Assembly: GCF_900101615.1 (NCBI RefSeq) | Contig: NZ_FMZX01000023.1 | Coordinates: 1 to 62,860, forward strand | DNA from: Belnapia rosea | GTDB lineage: Bacteria > Pseudomonadota > Alphaproteobacteria > Acetobacterales > Acetobacteraceae | DNA: 62,860 nucleotides | Direction: 5' to 3' | Part shown: positions 31,244 to 38,407 of the stretch, one piece after another | Numbering within the stretch: the first letter of the stretch is position 1 | Layout of the letters: the number at the start of each line of letters is the position of its first letter | The notes under the pieces: model-generated | The model's input: only the letters and a program-made list of their open reading frames with translations | The model's database searches: none | What the model was told of the DNA's origin: nothing | Program-made: the position numbers and the translations under genes

Positions 31244-32440
31244 ATGCGGATGGGGTTTTGGCTGGCAGCCATGCTGGCGCTGGCGGTGCCTGCACGGGCG
31301 CAATTCACCGACAACATGGTGCGCATCGGCGTGCTGAACGACCAGACCGGCCTCTTCGCCGACCTGGCGGGGCCCGGCTCGGTCGAGGCGGCGCGCATGG
31401 CGGTCGCGGATTTCGGCGGGCAGGTGCTCGGCCGGCCGATCGAGGTGGTCGCCGGCGACCACCAGAACAAGCCGGATGTCGGCACGGCGCTGGCGCGGCG
31501 CTGGTACGACCAGGACCGCATCGACGTCATCATGGACCTGCCGAATTCAGGTATAGCGCTGGCGGTGCAGCAGGTGGCACGGGAGAAGCAGCGGCTGGTG
31601 ATCTTCAGCTCCGCCGCCGTCTCCGACCTGACGGGCAAGGCCTGCTCGCCCTATGGCATCCATTGGGCCTTCGACAGCTATGCGCTCGCCACCAGCACCG
31701 GCAACGCCGTGCTGCGCCGGGGCGGCGACAGCTGGTTCTTCCTCACCGTCGACTACGCCGTGGGCCATGCCTTCGAGCGGGATACGGGCACGGTGGTGCG
31801 CGCCAATGGCGGGCGGGTGGTCGGCAATGTCCGGCATCCACTGAACACGGCGGATTTCTCCTCCTTCCTGCTGCAGGCCCAGGCCTCGCGCGCCAAGGTG
31901 ATCGCCTTCGCCAATGCGGGCGGCGACCTGTCCAACTCCATCAAGCAGGCGGCGAGCTTCGGGCTGTTCCGCAGCATGACGCCGGTCGGCATCATGGTCT
32001 TCCTCACCGACATCCACGCGATCGGCCTGCAGGATGCGCAGGGGCTGATGCTGACCGAGAGCTTCTACTGGGACATGAACGAGGAGGCGCGCAGCTGGTC
32101 CCGCCGCTTCTTCGAGACGATGCGTCGCATGCCGACCATGCCGCAGGCCGGCGTCTATACCGCGACGCTGCACTATCTCCGCGCCATCCAGGCGGCCGGG
32201 ACGGATGATGCCGACAAGGTGGCGGCGCAGATGCGCGCCATGCCGATCAACGATTTCATGACCCGGGAGGGGCGCATCCGCGAGGATGGCCGGGTGCTGA
32301 GGGACTTCACGCTGTTCCAGGTGAAGTCGCCGGCCGAGAGCACCGGCCCATGGGATTACTACCGCAGCGTCGCCACCATCCCGGCCGAGGTCGCGGCGCG
32401 GCCGCTGGACGAGAGCGAGTGCCCGCTGGTACGGCGCTGA
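31244..32440 (+). CDS. ABC transporter substrate-binding protein, branched-chain amino acid (LivJ/K) type
   Basis: A 398-residue periplasmic binding protein of the type-I fold. Signal peptide MRMGFWLAAMLALAVPARAQ precedes VRIGVLNDQTGLFADLAGPG, the usual opening of Liv-type receptors. It continues with RPIEVVAGDHQNKPDVGTAL and the ligand-site region IFSSAAVSDLTGKAC. The start at 31244 follows GAGG; an ATG at 31184 is in frame but precedes the signal sequence. No LivFGHM permease or ATPase genes are adjacent. Such receptors in this branch often bind aromatic acids, and the HpaB neighbour is consistent with that, but this is inference. Confidence 0.9.
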   Translation: MRMGFWLAAMLALAVPARAQFTDNMVRIGVLNDQTGLFADLAGPGSVEAARMAVADFGGQVLGRPIEVVAGDHQNKPDVGTALARRWYDQDRIDVIMDLPNSGIALAVQQVAREKQRLVIFSSAAVSDLTGKACSPYGIHWAFDSYALATSTGNAVLRRGGDSWFFLTVDYAVGHAFERDTGTVVRANGGRVVGNVRHPLNTADFSSFLLQAQASRAKVIAFANAGGDLSNSIKQAASFGLFRSMTPVGIMVFLTDIHAIGLQDAQGLMLTESFYWDMNEEARSWSRRFFETMRRMPTMPQAGVYTATLHYLRAIQAAGTDDADKVAAQMRAMPINDFMTREGRIREDGRVLRDFTLFQVKSPAESTGPWDYYRSVATIPAEVAARPLDESECPLVRR

Positions 32441-32560
32441 AGTCGCGGCGCCCCGGAGGCCGAGGGGCGGGCGTGGGTCATGGCATGGGGGCCTTGGGCG
32501 CCGGATCGGGTGCCCCCCGCTTCGCAGCGGCGGGCCATTCGTGCTATGCTTCGGGGCGCT

Positions 32561-32646
32561 GGGGGCGTGGTGGAATGGTAGACGCAGGGGACTCAAAATC
32601 CCCCGGCCGCGAGGCCTTGCCGGTTCGAGTCCGGCCGCCCCTACCA
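32561..32646 (+). tRNA. tRNA-Leu (anticodon CAA)
   Basis: An 86-nt class II tRNA with encoded CCA. The acceptor is GGGGGCG with CGCCCCT, the anticodon stem GGGGA/TCCCC with loop CTCAAAA (anticodon CAA), the long variable arm GGCCGCGAGGCC and the T arm GCCGG-TTCGAGT-CCGGC. As in the tRNA-Met of this window, the 1-72 pair is G-U. The next gene encodes a phage-type protein, a common arrangement at tRNA integration sites. Confidence 0.95.
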
Positions 32647-32766
32647 CCGCGCCATTAACCCCGCTTCAACCCTCCTTGAGCCAACCTCCCTGAGCGGCAT
32701 GTGAAGCATGACATGCCGATTTGTGACGCAAGATCGTCACAAGAGACTCTGGTGGGAAACGCGCAT

Positions 32767-33369
32767 ATGGCGACCGATACGATCCGCAGCGGCCTCCGCT
32801 TTGGCCGTCTGGTGGTATCGCATGAGGACACCCCGTATTTCTGGCGCGGCCGATTCGCCCGGCGCCGCTGGCTCTGCGATTGTGCCTGCGGCGGCAGCGC
32901 CACGGTGCGTGAGGACAGGCTGAAGGCCGGCACCACGCTGAGCTGTGGCTGCCTGCGCGACGATGCCTCGCGGGAGCGGCAGTTCCGTCATGGCGGCAAG
33001 TCCGGCGGGCGGGTGGCACCCGAGTACCATGTCTGGCAGGGCCTGCTGCACCGGCAGCAGGAGGCCTCGGTCTGCCGCCGCTGGCGGGCCTCCGGCGGGC
33101 GCGGCTATGCCGCATTCTTGGAGGATCTCGGCCCGCGGCCGAGCCCCGAGCACCGACTGGTACGGCTCAACGAATCGCGCGGCTTCTCACCGGCCAACTG
33201 CGCCTGGGAACATGCGCCACCGCGCCGTGGCACGCCGCGGCATTTCATCCCCTATCGCGGGCGCATGGTGAGCCTCTCCGCCGCCGCGGCGGCTACCGGC
33301 ATCGACTACCGCCGGCTCTGCAAGCGGCTCGAGCGCGGCTGGTCGCCAGCCGAGGCACTGCGGCCCTGA
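32767..33369 (+). CDS. Phage-type HNH/AP2-like protein
   Basis: A 200-residue protein resembling the phage-borne HNH/AP2-associated proteins common in alphaproteobacteria. It has a Cys-rich N-terminal segment (WLCDCACGG, TTLSCGCLRD), then the pattern YHVWQGLLHRQ, CRRWRASGGRGYAAFLEDLG, RPSPEHRLVRLNESRGFSPANCAW. A C-terminal helix-turn-helix-like stretch LSAAAAATGIDYRRLCKRLE follows. The usual D-R residues before the Asn are altered (LVRLNE instead of LDRIDN), so nuclease activity may be lost. The start at 32767 is chosen by family alignment; a GTG at 32701 is also in frame. It lies 120 bases after tRNA-Leu and its 3' end is partly duplicated. Confidence 0.6.
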   Translation: MATDTIRSGLRFGRLVVSHEDTPYFWRGRFARRRWLCDCACGGSATVREDRLKAGTTLSCGCLRDDASRERQFRHGGKSGGRVAPEYHVWQGLLHRQQEASVCRRWRASGGRGYAAFLEDLGPRPSPEHRLVRLNESRGFSPANCAWEHAPPRRGTPRHFIPYRGRMVSLSAAAAATGIDYRRLCKRLERGWSPAEALRP

Positions 33370-33418
33370 GCCGCAGCTGGTCGCCAGCCGAGGCACTGCG
33401 GCCCTGAGCCGCAGCTGG
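33338..33418. repeat. 38-bp tandem duplication across the 3' end of the phage-type gene
   Basis: Two exact 38-bp copies (33338-33375 and 33376-33413) plus five bases of a third begin GCTGGTCGCCAGCCGAGG. The first copy encodes the last ten codons and stop of the phage-type gene; the second lies just after the stop. This looks like a recent slippage or recombination event. Confidence 0.95.
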
Positions 33419-33433
33419 CACGGCCGGACCCAA

Positions 33434-33469
33434 AGCGGCTTCCGTTCGCATCGGCTCACGGAAGCCGCT
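33434..33469. terminator. Hairpin downstream of the phage-type gene
   Basis: A perfect 12-bp stem, AGCGGCTTCCGT / ACGGAAGCCGCT, with a 12-base loop lies 64 bases after the stop. There is no T-run; it could terminate the upstream transcript or be the scar of an inserted element. Confidence 0.45.
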
Positions 33470-33497
33470 CCAGCTTGTTGCCTGGTCGAGCAAGTAT

Positions 33498-33525
33498 CTC
33501 CTGTCAGGCGATTCCCTGATAGGAG
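33498..33525. terminator. Hairpin downstream of the SDR gene
   Basis: An 11-bp stem with one G-U pair (CTCCTGTCAGG / CCTGATAGGAG) and a 6-base loop lies six bases beyond the minus-strand SDR stop. It is a plausible terminator for that gene and a second stop for plus-strand transcripts. Confidence 0.5.
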
Positions 33526-33531
33526 CTTACT

Positions 33532-34335
33532 CTAAACAGGCCCCGCCGCCGTGAAGCCGCCATCCACGGCGAGCTCGGTGCCGGTGATGTACTTCGCCTC
33601 GTCGGAGACGAGGAAGAGCACGGCATGGGCCACGTCCCAGCCGCTGCCCATATGACCGACCGGCACGCTGGCATGGCGCCTGGCGATCAGCGCCTCCGCA
33701 TCATTGGCGCCGAGCTGGCGGACCAGGCGATGCTCCACCAGCGGCGTGTGCATCAGCCCGGGGATCACCGTGTTGCAGCGGATACCCCGGCGCGCATAGC
33801 CCATGGCGACGGATTTCGAGAAGGCGATGACGCCGGCCTTGCTGGCCGAATAGCCGCTATGGATTCGCCCTGCCCCCATGCGCAGCGCGGCGACGGAGGA
33901 GATGTTCACGACCGCCCCGCCGCCCTGCGCCTCCATCACCGGCAGCACGTATTTGCAGCCGAGGAACGGGGTTTTCAGGTTGAAGTCGATCTGGCGGTCC
34001 CAGACCTCCTCCGGCATGTCCACCGGCCCGCCGGGATGCGAGCCGCCGACATTGTTCACCAGGATGTCGATGCGGCCGAAACGCGCGAGGCAGGCGGCGA
34101 CGGCGGCCTCGACCGCCTCGGCGACCAGCATGTCGCAGACATGGGTGGCGCAGATGCCGCCCTCGCCCTCGATGATCGCCGCCGTCTCGGCGACCGCCGC
34201 GGGTTCGATGTCGAGGGCGAAGACCTGAGCGCCCTGCCGGGCCAGCAGCACCGCCGTTGCCTTGCCATTGCCCCAGCCCGGGCCGACCGAGCCCGCGCCG
34301 GTCACGAAGGCGACCTTCCCTGTCAGATCGAGCAT
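33532..34335 (-). CDS. Short-chain dehydrogenase/reductase
   Basis: NAD(P)-dependent oxidoreductase of 267 residues. The cofactor motif is expanded, TGAGSVGPGWGNGKA (about 12-26), rather than the plain TGxxxGxG. Asp42 after beta-2 favours NAD. NNVGG (94-98), Ser146/147 and the catalytic Tyr162-x-x-x-Lys166 (YSASK) are present, and the C-terminal TGTELAVDGGFT is typical. The start at 34335 follows GGGGGAG and matches the family N terminus. The substrate is unknown. It ends just before a hairpin and is divergent from a small lipoprotein gene. Confidence 0.92.
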   Translation of the reverse strand: MLDLTGKVAFVTGAGSVGPGWGNGKATAVLLARQGAQVFALDIEPAAVAETAAIIEGEGGICATHVCDMLVAEAVEAAVAACLARFGRIDILVNNVGGSHPGGPVDMPEEVWDRQIDFNLKTPFLGCKYVLPVMEAQGGGAVVNISSVAALRMGAGRIHSGYSASKAGVIAFSKSVAMGYARRGIRCNTVIPGLMHTPLVEHRLVRQLGANDAEALIARRHASVPVGHMGSGWDVAHAVLFLVSDEAKYITGTELAVDGGFTAAGPV

Positions 34336-34413
34336 CTCTCCCCCCTTTTGCTTCGATGAACTTCCGTGCCGGTCAGGCGATGAAGCAGCCATCGTATCGT
34401 GAAAGAGGATTGC

Positions 34414-34608
34414 ATGCCGACCCTGCTGCGACTGCTGATCATCCCTGCCCTGCTGATGATGTCGCTCGCTGCCTGCGAGCGTTCGGGTCCCGCGGAGCGG
34501 GCTGGGCGCAGCCTCGACCGTGCCGGCGAGCGGGTGCGGGACACCGTGGACCCGCCGCGCGGCCCGGTGGAGCGGCTGGGCCGGTCAGTGGACCGGGCGG
34601 TAAACTAA
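34414..34608 (+). CDS. Small lipoprotein
   Basis: A 64-residue protein with a lipoprotein signal peptide, MPTLLRLLIIPALLMMSLAAC, where the lipobox SLAAC places the lipidated Cys at residue 21. The mature part is short and charged, with the repeated pattern AGRSLDRAGERVRD and LGRSVDRAVN, probably one amphipathic helix. AGAGG lies six bases before the ATG. It resembles small entericidin-like or stress lipoproteins in plan, but no specific family is assigned. Confidence 0.7.
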   Translation: MPTLLRLLIIPALLMMSLAACERSGPAERAGRSLDRAGERVRDTVDPPRGPVERLGRSVDRAVN

Positions 34609-34641
34609 GGAGGCTCGAGGCACCGGGCGCCAGAGCAAGCC

Positions 34642-34667
34642 CCGATCAGGTGGAATCACCTGGTCGG
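34642..34667. terminator. Hairpin between the lipoprotein gene and the convergent receiver gene
   Basis: An 11-bp stem with one wobble pair (CCGATCAGGTG / CACCTGGTCGG) and a GAAT loop sits between two convergent genes. A second long-range pair, GGCTTTGC / GCAAAGCC, lies just after it (34670-34677 and 34702-34709). A bidirectional terminator or a dispersed palindromic element is likely. Confidence 0.5.
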
Positions 34668-34712
34668 AAGGCTTTGCGCGATCGGACAGCAAGCAGGGCG
34701 AGCAAAGCCGTT

Positions 34713-35138
34713 CTAGATACGGCGGTCGAGCCCCAGGCGCTCCGGCCGGATCTGGCCATGGGTGGGCTCGGCTCCCATCAAATCGGAGATCACCGCGGCA
34801 GCCAGGGTCGGGGTGAAGGGCTTGGCGATGAAGCGTGAGCCTGGCACCTGCTGCTTTGGTTCGGCCCGGCTGTAACGTCCCGAGGCATAGATGATCGGCA
34901 GGCCAGCACGGATCACGCGTGCGGCGCGGGCCAGGGCAAAACCATCCGAACCGCCCGGCAGGTTGATGTCCGTCAGCATCAGGTCGATCTCGGGATGGTC
35001 GCAGAGGATAGACAGTGCCGCCCTCGCGTCCTCCGCCTCCAGCACCTCGAAGCCAAGATCGCCCAGGGCATCCACAAGGGTGAGACGAACCAGGAAGTCG
35101 TCCTCGACAATCAGCAAAACAGATTGGTGACCGCGCAT
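34713..35138 (-). CDS. Receiver-only response regulator (CheY-like)
   Basis: A 141-residue single-domain regulator. Acidic residues EDD at 12-14, the phosphoacceptor Asp57 in LMLTDINLPGG and Lys106 in RFIAKPF form the receiver active site. There is no output domain. Such proteins act as phosphate sinks or by protein contact. No histidine kinase is adjacent; the HWE kinase of this window is 25 kb away. The start codon at 35138 is preceded by AGGAA. Confidence 0.88.
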   Translation of the reverse strand: MRGHQSVLLIVEDDFLVRLTLVDALGDLGFEVLEAEDARAALSILCDHPEIDLMLTDINLPGGSDGFALARAARVIRAGLPIIYASGRYSRAEPKQQVPGSRFIAKPFTPTLAAAVISDLMGAEPTHGQIRPERLGLDRRI

Positions 35139-35493
35139 AAATAAGGTTCCTTGCCCCGTCTATGCGAAGACCCGAAGCCTGATTGCGTTGCCCGCCGCCG
35201 CTGTGACGAGCGCGTTACACGGCGCACGAAAATGCGCTCCTCATCCTGTAGTCGCATGTCAGGGCCTGAAGGAAACCCGCACAAATCGCCCGACAGAATT
35301 GTCGTTACATTTCGCCGCTCAAGTATTGGACCTCCGGAAGAATGCCGAGTGCGATATTGTTGCGATATAGGATATGAAATTTCATTAGCCAGGACAAGCT
35401 TTACCCGCCAATTTCTGACGGAGTTCCGATGCTTTCATGAAAGAGATGATCGCAACAGGCGCGCGGAGGCACGCCATCGGCGACGGATAATGC
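35139..35493. other. 355-bp intergenic region, no gene seen
   Basis: The stretch between the receiver gene and the lytic transglycosylase-like gene is clearly more AT-rich than the surroundings (for example TATTGTTGCGATATAGGATA near 35355-35375). It holds a 12-bp palindrome CTTTCATGAAAG at 35432-35443. No credible reading frame or RNA fold was recognised. It probably carries the receiver-gene promoter on the minus strand. Confidence 0.5.
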
Positions 35494-36222
35494 CTAGTTC
35501 GAGGCGTCCTGCATTTCGGCGACTTCGAGCAGCGCCGCGCCGTTACGCCGGGCTTCGATCGTCTCGCCGTGCCGGCAGGCTTGGCCCTGCAGGAGAGCCG
35601 AGCCAGGCGCGGTCACCTCGAGCTTGGCGCGGACGCGGCAGACCACCCGCTGCGCGCTGGCCGAGGAGCCGCCATGCCAGCGCCGGATCGCCTCCACCCA
35701 GGTGCCGGTCTCGACATACCAGCGGCGAAGCAAGCCGCCGGCCCAATCCGTGGAGCGCACCGGGTCAAGCGGCCAGTCGGAGCCGCGCGCATGCACCCGT
35801 GCATTCACCTGGACGCAGCCGGCCATGACGCTGTGCCGGGCGGGCACCTGGGCGAGCAGCCGGCGCGCGGTGGACAGATCCTCCGGATACTGGGCCCGGC
35901 CGCCGATGCTGAGAGCATGGGCGTGGAGCCCGCTCTCCGACAAGGCAACAGCCACCAGCAAGCCCTGCGGCAGGCCATGCACCCTTTCAGCCCTGCGTGC
36001 GGCGGCGAGGCAGGCGCCACGCGGCGAAGCCAGGGACGTCGCCGGCAGGGGTGCCGGCAATAATTCCTGAGGCGCGTCCGGCAGTCTCGGACCGGCCGCT
36101 GCGACCAGCGTCCCGGCCCGGCCGCCCTCGCGTGGCGGGGTGCGGGCGAAGGCCTCGGCAAAGGGAAGGGCCAGCATCGCCGCCATCAGGGCAATACTCC
36201 CCCGCCGCATGGCACCTGCCAT
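35494..36222 (-). CDS. Lytic transglycosylase-like (SLT-fold) exported protein
   Basis: A 242-residue exported protein with signal peptide MAGAMRRGSIALMAAMLALPFAEAFA cut at about 35. After a linker it has an SLT-like core: HGLPQGLLVAVALSESGLHA with the candidate catalytic Glu in SESG, then YPEDLSTARRLL, a GCVQVNARVHARG segment and WVEAIRRWHGG. Lytic transglycosylases cleave peptidoglycan glycan strands, and small ones serve secretion or conjugation machines, but none is seen nearby. The start at 36222 has GGGGGAAA upstream and begins the signal peptide; the longer in-frame start at 36321 is less likely. Confidence 0.72.
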   Translation of the reverse strand: MAGAMRRGSIALMAAMLALPFAEAFARTPPREGGRAGTLVAAAGPRLPDAPQELLPAPLPATSLASPRGACLAAARRAERVHGLPQGLLVAVALSESGLHAHALSIGGRAQYPEDLSTARRLLAQVPARHSVMAGCVQVNARVHARGSDWPLDPVRSTDWAGGLLRRWYVETGTWVEAIRRWHGGSSASAQRVVCRVRAKLEVTAPGSALLQGQACRHGETIEARRNGAALLEVAEMQDASN

Positions 36223-36442
36223 GCGGTTTTCCCCCGAAGGGAGGGCGCCCCGCGCATCACACGGGAACGCCGCTGAGGGTCGCCGGGAGTTGCCTGCCGG
36301 CGTGCCGTTCGCGGACGTCATGCCCCGGCGTTAGCATGGGCCGGAAGGATTGCGCAACATGGCGTGATCGAGGAACGGGCTGTGCCGGCCCTGAGACGGC
36401 CCCATTTGCGGCCCAGGCTCCTGCTGCCGGGAGACATCCAAT

Positions 36443-37432
36443 ATGCCGCAGCTTACGCGCCGCGCCCTGACCGCCGGCCTCGCCGCCACCTTGTTGCCTT
36501 GGAGCGCCCGGGCCCAGCCCGCCTATCCTGAACGGCCGGTGACCCTGATCGTGCCCTTTTCCGCCGGCGGGGCCGCCGATATTGCCGGGCGCACCCTGGC
36601 GGCCCATGCGCCACGCCATTTGCCCGCCCCCTCCGCCGGGATGGTGGTGGAGAATCGCACCGGCGCCTCGGGCGCGGTCGGCACCGGCTTCGTCGCCCGC
36701 GCCAAGCCGGATGGGCAGACCTTGCTGCTGGCCCGCATCGGCTCTTCCGCCATCCTGCCGGCGACCGACCCGCGTACGCCCTATGCCTGGGACGAGTTCT
36801 CCATGCTCGGCCTGCTGGACGAGAACCCCTTCGTGGTCTGCGTCCCGGCCACCTCGTCCTGGAAGACGCTCGGCGAGCTCGCCGCGGCGTTGCGCGAGGG
36901 GCCGGGGCGGCTGAATTTCGCCACCACCGGGCCGGCGACGCTGCTCGATCTCGGCGTGCGGCATCTCTTCGCCAGCCTGGGCCTGCCGATCGACGCCGGG
37001 GTCGCCATCCCCTTCCGCGGCGGGGCGGATGCGGTGGCGGCGGTGCTTGGCGGCCAGGCCCAGTTCATCGGCAACAACCTGAGCGACATGGCGGGAGCCA
37101 TCGCGGGCGGCCAGCTTCGCGCCCTGGTGGTCGGCACGGCGGATCGGCTGCCCTCCCTGCCTGGCGTGCCGACGGCGCGGGAGGCGGATGTCGAGCCGCT
37201 CGCGCGCATCGCCGGCTGGAACGCGCTGTTCGGCCCGCCCGGCCTGCCGGAGCCCGTGATCGCGGCCTGGGCAGGCGCCATCGCCCGGCTGCGGCAGGAC
37301 CGGGACTGGCTGGCGGCGACACGGCGGGTGGGCTCCATCCCCCGGCTGCTCGAGCCGGACGAGACGCGCGAATATGTCCGGGCGCAGGTCGCGCTCTACC
37401 GCGAACTGGCGAAGCGGCTCGGTCTGGTCTGA
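36443..37432 (+). CDS. Bug/TctC family substrate-binding protein
   Basis: The third Bug receptor of the window, 329 residues, with signal peptide MPQLTRRALTAGLAATLLPW...ARA. Family segments are ERPVTLIVPFSAGGAADI and VVENRTGASGAVGTGF, with IPFRGGADAVAAVLGGQ in the second lobe. GGGAG lies upstream of the ATG. It is followed 64 bases later by a nitroreductase on the same strand, without TctAB. It differs enough from the other two to suggest a separate ligand. Confidence 0.92.
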   Translation: MPQLTRRALTAGLAATLLPWSARAQPAYPERPVTLIVPFSAGGAADIAGRTLAAHAPRHLPAPSAGMVVENRTGASGAVGTGFVARAKPDGQTLLLARIGSSAILPATDPRTPYAWDEFSMLGLLDENPFVVCVPATSSWKTLGELAAALREGPGRLNFATTGPATLLDLGVRHLFASLGLPIDAGVAIPFRGGADAVAAVLGGQAQFIGNNLSDMAGAIAGGQLRALVVGTADRLPSLPGVPTAREADVEPLARIAGWNALFGPPGLPEPVIAAWAGAIARLRQDRDWLAATRRVGSIPRLLEPDETREYVRAQVALYRELAKRLGLV

Positions 37433-37496
37433 CCTGGGGGCGGTCTTGCCGGTCGGTCCCGGGGGATTACCCTGGCGGCCGAAATGGAGACCGCCC

Positions 37497-38330
37497 ATGG
37501 ATAGCCTGACCCCTACCGCCGCCGGCAAGACCGAGGCGCTGGCCGCCCGCTATGGCCGTGATGCCATTCCTCCCGCCGGGCCATGGAACGAGACGATCGC
37601 CGGGATGCTCGGCCATCGTTCCGTCCGCGCCTACCGGCCCGACCCGGTTCCGGAGGGAACGCTGGAGACGCTGGTGGCCGCCGCCTCCTCCGCCGCCACC
37701 TCATCCAACCTGCAGACCTGGTCGGTGGTCGCGGTGCGGGACCCGGCGACGCTCGCGGCGCTGGCCGAGGTGGCGAGCGGGCAGAAGCACATCCGGCAAT
37801 GCCCCCTCTTCCTCGTCTGGGTCGCCGACCTCTCGCGCAATGCCCGGCTGGGCGAGGCGGAGGGCGTGACGCTGGAGGGCCTGCCCTATTTCGAGAGCTT
37901 CCTGGTCGCCGCAGTCGATGCGGCGCTGGCGGCGCAGAATGCGGTGGTCGCAGCGGAATCCCTCGGCCTCTCGACCGTCTATATCGGCGCGCTGCGGAAT
38001 GACGTGGAGCGGGTGGCCGGGCTGCTCGGCCTGCCGCCGGGGGCGGTCGGCGTCTTCGGCCTTTGCGTGGGCTATGCCGCCAACCCCGGCGAGGTGAAGC
38101 CGCGGCTGCCGCAGGCGACCGTGCTGCACCATGAACGCTACGGCACGGATGCCGAGGCGGCGCAGCGCGCCGCCTATGACGACCTGCTCCGCGATTTCTC
38201 GGCCCGCAACGAGATGGGGCCGGAGACCTGGACGCGGCGCGTGATCAATCGGATCGGCACGCTGAAGGCCATGGCCGGCCGGGACCGGCTGGCGGCAGCG
38301 ATGCGGGCCCTCGGCTTCCCGCTGCGATAG
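37497..38330 (+). CDS. Nitroreductase family protein, NADPH-dependent (NfsA-like)
   Basis: An FMN-dependent oxidoreductase of 277 residues. The FMN phosphate-binding region HRSVRAYRPDPVPEGTLETL, AASSAATSSNLQTWSVVAV and the SLGLSTVYIGALRND segment match NfsA/FRP nitroreductases, as does GLCVGYAANPGEVKPRLP near the end. It likely reduces quinones, nitroaromatics or flavin with NADPH. GGAG precedes the ATG at 37497 by eight bases. It closes a short plus-strand unit with the Bug gene and ends 77 bases before the RTX gene. Confidence 0.88.
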   Translation: MDSLTPTAAGKTEALAARYGRDAIPPAGPWNETIAGMLGHRSVRAYRPDPVPEGTLETLVAAASSAATSSNLQTWSVVAVRDPATLAALAEVASGQKHIRQCPLFLVWVADLSRNARLGEAEGVTLEGLPYFESFLVAAVDAALAAQNAVVAAESLGLSTVYIGALRNDVERVAGLLGLPPGAVGVFGLCVGYAANPGEVKPRLPQATVLHHERYGTDAEAAQRAAYDDLLRDFSARNEMGPETWTRRVINRIGTLKAMAGRDRLAAAMRALGFPLR

Positions 38331-38407
38331 GAGAGCCTTTCTTAAGCTGGGGCAGCTAGACCAGCCCGACCGGCCCAGCCGATGCACGGCAGGCCGGCGA
38401 GGGTTCC

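Noticed and set aside
34642-34667. Hairpin considered as part of a riboswitch
   Set aside because: It lies after a stop codon between convergent genes and has no conserved core of a known riboswitch class.
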